Shown: piece after piece, positions 1 through 7,984 of the stretch
How positions within the stretch are numbered: the first letter of the stretch is position 1
Layout of the letters: each line of letters opens with the position of its first letter
Assembly: GCF_000382205.1 (NCBI RefSeq)
Contig: NZ_KB907789.1
Location: forward strand, 992,001 to 1,056,000
DNA length: 64,000 nucleotides
Source of the DNA: Dyadobacter beijingensis DSM 21582
GTDB lineage: Bacteria > Bacteroidota > Bacteroidia > Cytophagales > Spirosomataceae
Direction of reading: 5' to 3'
Made by a program: the position numbers and the translations under genes
The notes under the pieces: model-generated
The model's database searches: none
The model's input: only the letters and a program-made list of their open reading frames with translations
Told to the model about the DNA's origin: nothing

Positions 1-1499
1 CCGTAACGGCTGATCGAGAAGTCGGGGCCGAAGTTGACGCGGTATTTCAAACCGGGAAGAATGCTGAACTCGGTGTAAACGCTATTGAAAATGCGGTAGC
101 GCTTCAATTCATCGACCTGTGCCCCTTTTACCAGCTCTGCAAGCGGGTTGGTTAGCAATGCATCGTTGGTCGGGGAGAAGATGAGTTTTCCATTGTCGTC
201 GTAGGGAACAGCTAGCGGGTTTTGGTTGATGGTCATTCCGTAGGTGTTCAGGTTTTCACCGTTACGGATGCTGTTCATCATATAGGAAGAAAGGCCCACT
301 TTCAGCCATTTGTTCACGTTATGGTCAATGTTCGCACGGAGCGACAAACGGGTAAAATTAGCTTCCTTCACCACGCCTTTATCGCGGAAATAACCACCTG
401 AAATGTAGAATTGGGTACGGTCATTACCACCCTGTACACCAATCGAATGGTTCTGCATGACGCCGGTTTTGATCACCAGGTCCTGCCAGTCGGTGCTGGT
501 GCCGTTGGCGATACCTTTCGCCACATTCGGGTCACCGCCGAGTACCGCCACTTTCGCGTCCGCCTCCGCATTGATCACGCCCGTAGGGATCGCATTGCCT
601 GCTGCATCTTTATAACCTCCCGTGGCACGATAGGCTTCCCGTACGAACTCGGCAAATTCCGGCCCGTTGAAAAGGTCAACCTTATCAAGGGCTTTCGAAA
701 CGCCCACATAACCATCGTAGCTGATGGTTGTCTTGCCTTTCTGTCCGCCGCGCTTGGTGGTCACGATCACGACGCCATTCGCGCCGCGGGAACCGTAGAT
801 CGCCGTTGCCGTAGCGTCTTTAAGTACCTCCATCGACTGGATGTCGTTCGGGTTCATGTCTTCGTAACCTCCCGCCAGCGGGATACCGTCAACTACATAT
901 AATGGATCATTACCGGCATTGAACGAACGGCGGCCGCGGATGAGGATCTTCGGCACGGTACCGGGTTTGGAACCCGACTGCGTTACGTCCACCCCCGCCG
1001 CACGGCCCTGCAGGGCCTGGCCGAGGTTGGTAATAGGCATTTCATTGATTTCTTTTGCCCCAACCGACGAAATCGCGCCCGTCAGCTGGCTTTTCTTTTG
1101 CGTACCATAACCTACCACTACCACCTCCGTCAATATCTTCTGGTCGCTTGCCAGTACGATGTCGATCACGCTTTTGGACCCGACAGGCACTTCCTGCGTG
1201 GTGAAACCCACGGCCGAAAACACGAGGATCGCGTTATCCTCCGGCACATTCAGCTTGAATGTTCCGTCCGCATCGGTGTTGGTACCGGATTTACTGCCTT
1301 TGATCACCACCGATACGCCCGGGATTACCTGGTTGTCCTCCGCGGAAGTTACTTTTCCTGAAACGGTCCTGTCGATTACCCTGATGGCCGGGTTTGATGG
1401 CCTCATTGCGAGGGCCTGCCCTGTAAACCCTGTCATCACCGCACCAGCCATTGCCCAACGCATCATACAGTGGCCAATACTTGTAAAGTTTCTTTTCAT
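1..1499 (-). CDS. SusC/RagA-family TonB-linked outer membrane protein, C-terminus beyond window
   Basis: Partial gene: the ATG is at 1499 and the frame stays open to the window edge, leaving about 499 N-terminal residues of a protein normally near 1000. A signal peptide is followed by a carboxypeptidase-regulatory-like domain (about residues 45-115), the EVVVVGYGTQ segment typical of SusC proteins (about 125-135), and a plug domain ending in the SusC signature with GSRGANGVVIVTTKRG. The beta-barrel begins after about residue 260. There is no STN domain, so this receptor should not signal to a FecR directly. The family imports glycans or peptides across the outer membrane with a SusD lid, using TonB energy. 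The partner SusD would lie to the left of the window. A 522 bp AT-rich gap separates it from the upstream Sus genes, so it probably has its own promoter. Substrate unknown. Confidence 0.93.
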   Translation of the reverse strand, partial: MKRNFTSIGHCMMRWAMAGAVMTGFTGQALAMRPSNPAIRVIDRTVSGKVTSAEDNQVIPGVSVVIKGSKSGTNTDADGTFKLNVPEDNAILVFSAVGFTTQEVPVGSKSVIDIVLASDQKILTEVVVVGYGTQKKSQLTGAISSVGAKEINEMPITNLGQALQGRAAGVDVTQSGSKPGTVPKILIRGRRSFNAGNDPLYVVDGIPLAGGYEDMNPNDIQSMEVLKDATATAIYGSRGANGVVIVTTKRGGQKGKTTISYDGYVGVSKALDKVDLFNGPEFAEFVREAYRATGGYKDAAGNAIPTGVINAEADAKVAVLGGDPNVAKGIANGTSTDWQDLVIKTGVMQNHSIGVQGGNDRTQFYISGGYFRDKGVVKEANFTRLSLRANIDHNVNKWLKVGLSSYMMNSIRNGENLNTYGMTINQNPLAVPYDDNGKLIFSPTNDALLTNPLAELVKGAQVDELKRYRIFNSVYTEFSILPGLKYRVNFGPDFSISRY

Positions 1500-1743
1500 A
1501 CGCCTTAATTGTTTAACCATTAATAGTTCACCATAAACTGTCAAATTGACGATCACTCGATAGAATTCCCCTTACAAATAGTTACATTTTTTCCATATAT
1601 AATTACAAATATGCACAGAGTTACTTAGCGCAGATTTGTAACCAATCTGTTCAAATAGTTTATCTGGAAAGAGGCTTAGGGATGAAAGGCATTTTGGATT
1701 CTCTGAAAACAGGCCTGCTTGTACAATTCCAATAAGCCTATTT

Positions 1744-1762
1744 ATTGTACTTAAAATACAAT
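1744..1762. promoter_or_regulatory. Inverted repeat ATTGTA-N7-TACAAT
   Basis: Perfect 6 bp arms (1744-1749 and 1757-1762) separated by CTTAAAA. The core ATTGTACTTAAA recurs in the second inverted repeat 195 bp away, which suggests a shared binding protein rather than chance. It lies about 250 bp upstream of the partial susC. Function is inferred only. Confidence 0.35.
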
Positions 1763-1938
1763 TTGAAAATCTGATTGAGAATAGAAATTCGGAGAGAGAA
1801 TCGGAAACGATCAGGGAAGATTATTTATGCAATCGTTGTCGGGAACGTTGCCAGAATTGACTCGATCCAATAATTTATTATAAAATATTTGCACAAAGCA
1901 ATACAAAAATGCCATATCCGCCGGAAACCCTCCGCCAA

Positions 1939-1960
1939 AATATTGTACTTAAACAATATT
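1939..1960. promoter_or_regulatory. Inverted repeat AATATTGT-N6-ACAATATT
   Basis: Perfect 8 bp arms (1939-1946 and 1953-1960) around ACTTAA. It shares ATTGTACTTAAA with the repeat at 1744-1762. It could be an operator for the downstream minus-strand susC or part of the terminator of the DUF1735-like gene that ends at 2022; no T-run follows on either strand, which argues against a terminator. Confidence 0.35.
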
Positions 1961-2021
1961 ATCTTAGAGAATATCCCAGCAGACATGGCCGGAGATTTCG
2001 TGATGAAGGGTAATCTGACGC

Positions 2022-2987
2022 TTATTTGTAGTGGTCGGGATTCTCGTCCTGCCACTCGTTCACACCATCACGGATTCGGTTCCGGAAAGTGAGCGTATCC
2101 TGCGCGTAGGAAGTGGTACCGTCCTCATTTTCATATTTATAACTCAAATACAGCTTGCGGTCCTGCAACAGCCTGGGGCGGTTGAAAGTACTTGCTCCCT
2201 CGGGCTTTACTTCTACTTTCGAACCGTCGGCTTTGCTGATTTTAACGGTGTTTCCATCCAGCGTAATCTTGAACGAACCTTCCTGGTCGCTGATCTTGTT
2301 CGTCACCAGGGCATCCGGGGCGACGGTTTTGAGCTTGAAAATCTTGGCTTCCGGCGACGGGATCGTCGTGTAGTACTTCACCGTCCTGACCACCTTGCCC
2401 GAAGCGTCCTTCACTGTCGTTACGCCGCCATGCCAGTAGTTACCGAACAGCATATTCTCGTATTTGAGCGCCACCACGGCCGAACGCTTCGTGCCGATCA
2501 CCGAATCGGCATCGGCGGAAGCAATGTAGAACGGAATGGCATAGCCCGCGCGGATCGTCGCGGCATCTTTCAGGAACTTCGCCGAATCTGGACGGATCAC
2601 CACCGAGCCCATGTGCCCGCCTGATTTGATCACCATTTTACTATTGTCGGAAATGGTGAAATAGTCGGCCGGCATCGGTTTCAGGGTATCTACACCCGCG
2701 ATAGCCTCGCGGATGTACGTCGCGCCGGATTTCATCGCCTGCAATGCGCCGGCATTCACCAATGCATTGTCCAGGACAAAATTCACGACACGGTCCTGCT
2801 TGTTCTCGCGAACGCCCGCCAGCGCCGCGCCCACCTCGATCTTCATCCCCTCGCCCACCACGAACGTACGTGCGTTGGTCTGGTACATGAAATACACTGA
2901 GGTGTAATCGAAATCCTTGATGTAGTCGTCATAGCAGGCGCTGAGGGCCAGGCTGAGGCCGAGGGCCATTGCAATAAGTTTTTTCAT
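2022..2987 (-). CDS. DUF1735/SusE-like surface lipoprotein
   Basis: 321-residue lipoprotein with a type II signal peptide (lipobox LSAC, Cys18). The body starts with the short beta-rich segment, with alternating Tyr/Val and an F-M-Y-Q run, seen at the N-terminus of DUF1735 proteins coded after SusCD pairs. The C-terminal half (NYWHGGVTTV onward) resembles the DUF4361-type domain that often follows. Such proteins are thought to be extra surface glycan-binding lipoproteins at the outer membrane. The gene lies 11 bp downstream of the second susD and closes the operon that begins at the ECF sigma/FecR genes. I see no catalytic motif. Family placement is by pattern and fairly secure; the ligand is unknown. 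Confidence 0.8.
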   Translation of the reverse strand: MKKLIAMALGLSLALSACYDDYIKDFDYTSVYFMYQTNARTFVVGEGMKIEVGAALAGVRENKQDRVVNFVLDNALVNAGALQAMKSGATYIREAIAGVDTLKPMPADYFTISDNSKMVIKSGGHMGSVVIRPDSAKFLKDAATIRAGYAIPFYIASADADSVIGTKRSAVVALKYENMLFGNYWHGGVTTVKDASGKVVRTVKYYTTIPSPEAKIFKLKTVAPDALVTNKISDQEGSFKITLDGNTVKISKADGSKVEVKPEGASTFNRPRLLQDRKLYLSYKYENEDGTTSYAQDTLTFRNRIRDGVNEWQDENPDHYK

Positions 2988-2998
2988 AGCATCAATAT

Positions 2999-4795
2999 TT
3001 ATTTCCAGGCTTGCCAGCCATCGTTCTGTACCAGGTTACTCATTCTTAGCATTTCGTCGTAAGGGATGGGCAGGAATGCGGACGTGTATGTGCGCTGCTC
3101 CACCACCTCGTCGAGCTTGTACTGGAATGTGCCGTCGGAATTGCGGGTGATCCGGGCCATTCGCACGGGCTTGTTCAGGTCGGTGAGGTTGGTCGTCCAG
3201 CGGCGCATGTCGTAGAACCGCAGGCCTTCGAAGCACGTCTCGATCCGCCTTTCGTTTTTGATAAATTCATTGAAACCGGCTTTGCCTTTCGTGGCGACTT
3301 CCGCCAGGTAAGGGTCCGTGAGAAAGCCTTTTCCGCCATCGGTGTTGTCCTTTTTGCGCAAATACTGCATGGCATCCTTGGCCGACATACCGTACTTGGC
3401 ACCGTCCGGGCCTTCCACCTGGTTGGCCGCTTCGGCGAACGTGAGCAGCATATGCTCCCAGCGGATGAAGAACTTCGAATGCGGCTGACGGTTAATGGAG
3501 TTGTCCGACCAGTTGAGCCCCATGAATACCATTTTCTTGATATGGTAATTGGTACGGCTGTTCACGGCCGGGCCGGCCGCGTCCTTCGCATTCTGCCAGT
3601 TTTCGAAGGTGTACATGGATTTGTCGGTATTGATTTTCACCGCTTTGGCATTGTTGTGAAAAATCGTCGCGTAGAAGCGCGGGTCGCGGTCGGCGTAGGG
3701 GTTGGCGGGGTCGTACTTGCTGCGCGGATCGGTGATGGGGTAGCCGTTCTTCATCGGGAATGCATCCACCAGGTCCTGTGTGGCACCTACCGAGCCCGTG
3801 CCCTGGAAGCCGCCGGGATAGAACATGCGCTCCATGGCGTCATTGGCATTGTTGTACCGCGACGACCAGACGATAGACGGCGAGTTCGGATCAAACCAGT
3901 TCACGGCTTTCGTCGCGCTGAAACCGTTGGTAACGGCGTCGGTCTTCATTTTGAAATCGATCACCTCCTTGGCATTCTGCGCGGCCAGGTCCCAGCGCGT
4001 CATGTCGTTGGCCGGGTTAAAGCGCGGGCTGGCCCAGGTGAGGTACACCAGCGCCTTGATAGCCCTCGTGGTAATGCCGTCCATCCGGCCCCAGTAGCGG
4101 CCGCCGGCATAGGCGCGGTCATTGACATTCTTGACGAGGAAATCGCGGTGCGCAATGGGCAGGTATTTGTAGGCCGAATCGCAATCCGCAACGATCTGCG
4201 CCACACACTGGTCGTATGTGTTGCGGGCGAGGTTGGTTTCGGCCTTGATATCCACCGGGTCGAGCACGATCGGGAAGCCCAGCAGCTGGCCGTTGGCCAT
4301 CCCGCCGAATTTTTGGAGCAAATCCCATTGAAACCATGCCCGCAATGCATATGCCTCGCCTTGCAGGCGGTTTTTCACGAGACTATCCAGATGCGCGTCC
4401 ACCAAAAAGCGGGTATTGTAGCCGCGGCGGTCTTTGAGGAACAGATTAACGAGGTAAATGGAGCGGTAATTGCGGTCCCAATACGTCCTGAAAGGGTCCT
4501 GGCTCGTGGGCAATGCGCCTACTGCGAGGCGGTTCAGTGCGTGGGTGGTGCTGGTGATCACCACGTCGTCGCTGGCGCCGTCGAGGTACACGCCCTCGTT
4601 GTCGTTGTAGTTGCGGGCCATAACATCGTAGCATTGGCCCACGAGGCCCTGCACCATGTCCTGGTATTTCCAGATGTCGTCCGTGGTGCGGTTGCCGTTC
4701 GGGTATGGGTCGAGGTAGTCGACGCAGGAAGTGAATGCGAATGCGGCGACGATCAGTGACAGTATTTTTTGGATATAAATCGATTTCAAATGCAT
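2999..4795 (-). CDS. RagB/SusD-family nutrient uptake lipoprotein
   Basis: 598 residues with a lipoprotein signal (FTSC, Cys24) followed by the VDYLDPYP opening typical of SusD proteins. Near the C-terminus it has the family hallmarks FIKNERRIETCFEGLRFYDMRRW and FLPIPYDEML. SusD proteins are alpha-helical (TPR-like) lids that sit on the SusC barrel at the cell surface and capture substrate. Its SusC partner is the gene immediately upstream (10 bp gap), and the DUF1735-like lipoprotein follows. Length is normal for the family. No feature reveals the ligand. Confidence 0.95.
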   Translation of the reverse strand: MHLKSIYIQKILSLIVAAFAFTSCVDYLDPYPNGNRTTDDIWKYQDMVQGLVGQCYDVMARNYNDNEGVYLDGASDDVVITSTTHALNRLAVGALPTSQDPFRTYWDRNYRSIYLVNLFLKDRRGYNTRFLVDAHLDSLVKNRLQGEAYALRAWFQWDLLQKFGGMANGQLLGFPIVLDPVDIKAETNLARNTYDQCVAQIVADCDSAYKYLPIAHRDFLVKNVNDRAYAGGRYWGRMDGITTRAIKALVYLTWASPRFNPANDMTRWDLAAQNAKEVIDFKMKTDAVTNGFSATKAVNWFDPNSPSIVWSSRYNNANDAMERMFYPGGFQGTGSVGATQDLVDAFPMKNGYPITDPRSKYDPANPYADRDPRFYATIFHNNAKAVKINTDKSMYTFENWQNAKDAAGPAVNSRTNYHIKKMVFMGLNWSDNSINRQPHSKFFIRWEHMLLTFAEAANQVEGPDGAKYGMSAKDAMQYLRKKDNTDGGKGFLTDPYLAEVATKGKAGFNEFIKNERRIETCFEGLRFYDMRRWTTNLTDLNKPVRMARITRNSDGTFQYKLDEVVEQRTYTSAFLPIPYDEMLRMSNLVQNDGWQAWK

Positions 4796-4805
4796 AGCGC
4801 TGGCT

Positions 4806-7800
4806 TTAAAATGTCAGTTTAACCCCTCCTGAAAATGTGCGGAAAAGCGGGTAAGTAGTAATGCCCGAGTTCACCGATTCCGGGTCCACGTTTTTGATCT
4901 TCGAGAAAGTGAATACATTGGCCCCGCGTACATACAGGCGCAGCCCGCGCGCGGCGATGATGTTTCCGAGGCGCATCGGCACATTGTAAGCGAGTTCCAC
5001 GGTCTGGATCTTGAAAAATCCGCCGTCACGGAGCCAGAAATCCGAGGCTACGAAGTTGTTGTTCACTTTATAATAGGTAAGCCGCGGGTATTGGCCGCCC
5101 ACATTTTCCTTCACGAACTCGGAGTAGTTGTTGTCGCCCCAGCCATTCCAGAAGTATTTGTTCGTGAAAGGTATCTGGTAAAAAGCGCGACCATTTCCGA
5201 TGGCAGTCAGTTCGAGGTTACGGAATGCAACCCGGAGGTTCAGTGCGTAAATGAGCCTCGGAGAGCCGTAGCCGATCTGGCTCTGGTCGTTGTCGTCCAC
5301 GACGCCGTCGCCGTTGCGGTCGAGGTATTTGAGGTCTCCGGCTTTCAGGTTTTCATCGTAAATCTGCGGTACTACGCTCGTCTCGGCGTCCGTGGCAAAT
5401 TTGCCGAGGTAGGTTTGGCCCCAATAGGCGTCCGTGGGCTTGCCTACGCGCGTCTGGTACCCGAACCGGTAGTTGGGCTCGTCCCATTTCAGCACCTTGT
5501 TGTTCTGCACGGTGGCATTACCGCCTACCGAAACCCGGAACTCCCCTACCCGTTCCGTGTACTGCAAAGCCATTTCGAGGCCGGTATACCGGATCTTGTT
5601 GTAGTTGTACCAGGGCCGGGCCGTCGAAATGCCCACCACCAGCGGTACCGTGTTCGCGAGCTGCGAAACGATACCGTCGCGCAGGTTATTGAAATAGTTT
5701 ATTTCAACCGAAAGCCTGCGTTTCAGGAACAAGCCGTCAATCCCTATATTGAATTCCCTGCGCTTTTCCCACGAGAGATCGGGGTTGCCAATGCGGCTGG
5801 GCGTGGTTCGGTACACCGAGTTGTCGGTATTGCTGCCGAACCATTGGCCCGTGGAATAAGGCCCGAATGCGGAACCGGTGGAATTGACGCCCCAGCGGTC
5901 GAGATAGTAGAATGGCGGCAGGAAGCTTTCATAGCCGATGGTACCGGCCTCCGCCCTGATTTTGAGATAATCAATGGCTTTTACGCCCTTCAAAAATCCT
6001 TCCTCCGAAATCACCCAGCTCACACCTGCCGCGGGGAACATCGCGTAGCGCTTGCCCTTATCGAAGCTGTAAGTACCGGCATAATTAAGCACGCCCTGGA
6101 ACACGTAGCGGTCTTTGAATGTGTAAATACCGTTGAAAACCGCATTCTGCTGGCGCTGGGGCTCCTCGATGCCGTTCCGCGTCGACTTACCGAGGTAGTA
6201 GGTCATCCCGGCCTGGATGCTGTGGGCATCCCAGCTTTTTTCGTAGCTCAGGTTTTCATACACGACAAACCGCTGCGAATAGTAGTCGTGGAGCTTCGCC
6301 TGCCCGGCCATATCCACGCCGTCATGTACTTTGGAAAGGCGGATCGTGTCGGCGCCGGCGTCGGTTTTGCCCGGTGTCACGATGTAGGCGATGTAGTCTT
6401 CGGCCTTACCGATACGGATGCTGTTGAACAAGTTAAAACCGGCATAGGTAGTCGATTTGAGACCTGGAACGATCTCTTTCAAATCGTAATCGAAGGTAAT
6501 GTTCGATGCGCCCGTGCGGCCCGTTTCGGTATAGTATCCATTGTGCATGAGGTTACCGATGGGGTTGGTTTTGTAATTGGAACTTACCCCGTACCAAGGC
6601 GCCACCGGGTTGTCGGCGAAGGCGGCATATACCGGGAATGCGATCGGCGGCGTATTGGTCATGTCGTTGATCACCGTATTGAATTCCACGAGGTCGAGCG
6701 CCGTGTTGGTATTGCCGTCGTCGCTCGTGAAGTTGGAATTGTAGCCGTAGTTGGGCGAACGGCGCAGGGTAAGTCCGCCAAAAAAGTCGAATTTGACCTT
6801 GATCAGCGGATTGATTTTAATATCGATATTCGAGCGGACATTAATGCGGTTGTAATCCGACTTCGCACCGATTTTGTAAATATCCCCTTCCCCATTATAG
6901 CCCAGGTATGCATTGTACTGCACCGTTTCGTTACCGCCTGTCGACGAGAGATTTACGCGGGTAAATGGCTTCGTGTTTTTGAGCATCAGCGCCCGGTAAT
7001 CCACGCTCGGCCGGTAGAGGTTGTAAGGATCGTTTTTGGCATAGGCGGCAATGTCGTTCTCATTGTAAAGCGGCGACAGGAAGCTGTTGCCCCGGGCCAC
7101 GTTGTTCAGCTGCGCATATTCCGCGCCGGAAGCCCAGCCGGGAAACCGGTCGACGATGCTCACGCCCTGTTCGGCATTCACGCTCATAACGCGCTCGTTC
7201 ACCTTTCCTCTTTTTGTTTTAATGTAAATAATGCCGTCGGCACCCCGCGGGCCCAGCATCGCTTTGCCTACAATGTCCTTAATGATCGTCACGGACTCTA
7301 TTTCCTGCGGGTCGATGGGCATTTCGGTAATGTCGGTCGGCACGTCGTCGATGATGAAAATCGGGCTGCGGCCGCGTGTGGCGATTCCGATCTTTTCGGT
7401 GATCCTGAAATTCCCGATCTCTTCCTCGGCGGTAAGGCCCGGTGAGCCGTCGCGCTCCACCACTTCGAGGCCATTCACGAGCCCGGCGAATGTGTTGCGG
7501 AGATCGTTGGTAGGATATTTTTCCAAATCGGAAACTTTCACCGTCACGTAGCTTCCCGTGGCGAGTCGTTTTGGGATACTCATAAAAGGCATGGGAACCG
7601 CGTCGTCCGGCGTGGCGAAAAGCTTGGCCTTTTTGAGTTCCACCACACTATTGGCAGCGATATCGCCCACCAGCGAAACCGATTTGCTATATCCGTACGA
7701 CGACACCGTCACAAAATCCTCCGGCAATGCTTCGAAATCGAAGTCGCCGTTCGCATTGGTTTCGGCGTGGATCTGCCCCTCGCCTACCACCACGGAGGCA

Positions 7801-7967
7801 TTCGGGATGGGGTTGCCGTTTTCGTCGGTCACTTTCAGGCTTACATTCACCGGCTTTGGTTTTTTGGCCGGCATGTCCTGGGCCAGCGCACCGGGCCCGC
7901 ACAGGAGGCAAAGCATTATCATTCCGATAACCGCCTGCCCGATATAATGCATTGTTTTATTCGTCAT
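4806..7967 (-). CDS. SusC/RagA-family TonB-linked outer membrane protein (divergent subclass)
   Basis: 1053 residues with an N-terminal signal peptide, a carboxypeptidase-regulatory-like beta-sandwich (about 40-115), a plug domain and a C-terminal 22-strand-type barrel ending in FSGGVKLTF with a terminal Phe, as expected for outer-membrane insertion. The plug signature is divergent: PRGADGIIYIKTKRG replaces the common GANGVIIVTTKRG, and the usual EVVVVGYGTQ segment after the beta-sandwich is absent. There is no STN domain, so signalling to FecR is unlikely. It pairs with the SusD encoded 10 bp downstream. Probable role is TonB-dependent import with that SusD. The start MTNKTMHYIGQ gives a normal signal peptide. 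Confidence 0.94.
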   Translation of the reverse strand: MTNKTMHYIGQAVIGMIMLCLLCGPGALAQDMPAKKPKPVNVSLKVTDENGNPIPNASVVVGEGQIHAETNANGDFDFEALPEDFVTVSSYGYSKSVSLVGDIAANSVVELKKAKLFATPDDAVPMPFMSIPKRLATGSYVTVKVSDLEKYPTNDLRNTFAGLVNGLEVVERDGSPGLTAEEEIGNFRITEKIGIATRGRSPIFIIDDVPTDITEMPIDPQEIESVTIIKDIVGKAMLGPRGADGIIYIKTKRGKVNERVMSVNAEQGVSIVDRFPGWASGAEYAQLNNVARGNSFLSPLYNENDIAAYAKNDPYNLYRPSVDYRALMLKNTKPFTRVNLSSTGGNETVQYNAYLGYNGEGDIYKIGAKSDYNRINVRSNIDIKINPLIKVKFDFFGGLTLRRSPNYGYNSNFTSDDGNTNTALDLVEFNTVINDMTNTPPIAFPVYAAFADNPVAPWYGVSSNYKTNPIGNLMHNGYYTETGRTGASNITFDYDLKEIVPGLKSTTYAGFNLFNSIRIGKAEDYIAYIVTPGKTDAGADTIRLSKVHDGVDMAGQAKLHDYYSQRFVVYENLSYEKSWDAHSIQAGMTYYLGKSTRNGIEEPQRQQNAVFNGIYTFKDRYVFQGVLNYAGTYSFDKGKRYAMFPAAGVSWVISEEGFLKGVKAIDYLKIRAEAGTIGYESFLPPFYYLDRWGVNSTGSAFGPYSTGQWFGSNTDNSVYRTTPSRIGNPDLSWEKRREFNIGIDGLFLKRRLSVEINYFNNLRDGIVSQLANTVPLVVGISTARPWYNYNKIRYTGLEMALQYTERVGEFRVSVGGNATVQNNKVLKWDEPNYRFGYQTRVGKPTDAYWGQTYLGKFATDAETSVVPQIYDENLKAGDLKYLDRNGDGVVDDNDQSQIGYGSPRLIYALNLRVAFRNLELTAIGNGRAFYQIPFTNKYFWNGWGDNNYSEFVKENVGGQYPRLTYYKVNNNFVASDFWLRDGGFFKIQTVELAYNVPMRLGNIIAARGLRLYVRGANVFTFSKIKNVDPESVNSGITTYPLFRTFSGGVKLTF

Positions 7968-7984
7968 GGATTGGGAGCGTAAGG

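Larger units (their letters stand above)
1500..2021. other. AT-rich intergenic region with two inverted repeats, likely promoter of the partial susC
   Basis: No convincing gene lies in these 522 bases. The stretch is far more AT-rich than its surroundings and sits upstream of the minus-strand partial susC at 1499 and downstream of the DUF1735-like gene ending at 2022. It holds two related inverted repeats at 1744-1762 and 1939-1960. A 76-residue frame at 1825-2055 on the minus strand runs into the neighbouring gene and has no family features. I could not identify an exact -33/-7 promoter pair. Confidence 0.6.

Noticed and set aside
1825..2055. 76-codon minus-strand frame in the AT-rich gap
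   Set aside because: It overlaps the end of the DUF1735-like gene in another frame and has no signal, domain or start support.
3452..4759. 435-codon open frame on the plus strand
   Set aside because: Antisense of the SusD at 2999-4795, low-complexity His/Val/Arg composition.
5091..7445. 784-codon open frame on the plus strand
   Set aside because: It is the antisense shadow of the susC gene on the minus strand, whose translation shows signal, plug and barrel features. The plus-strand product has no recognisable domain.
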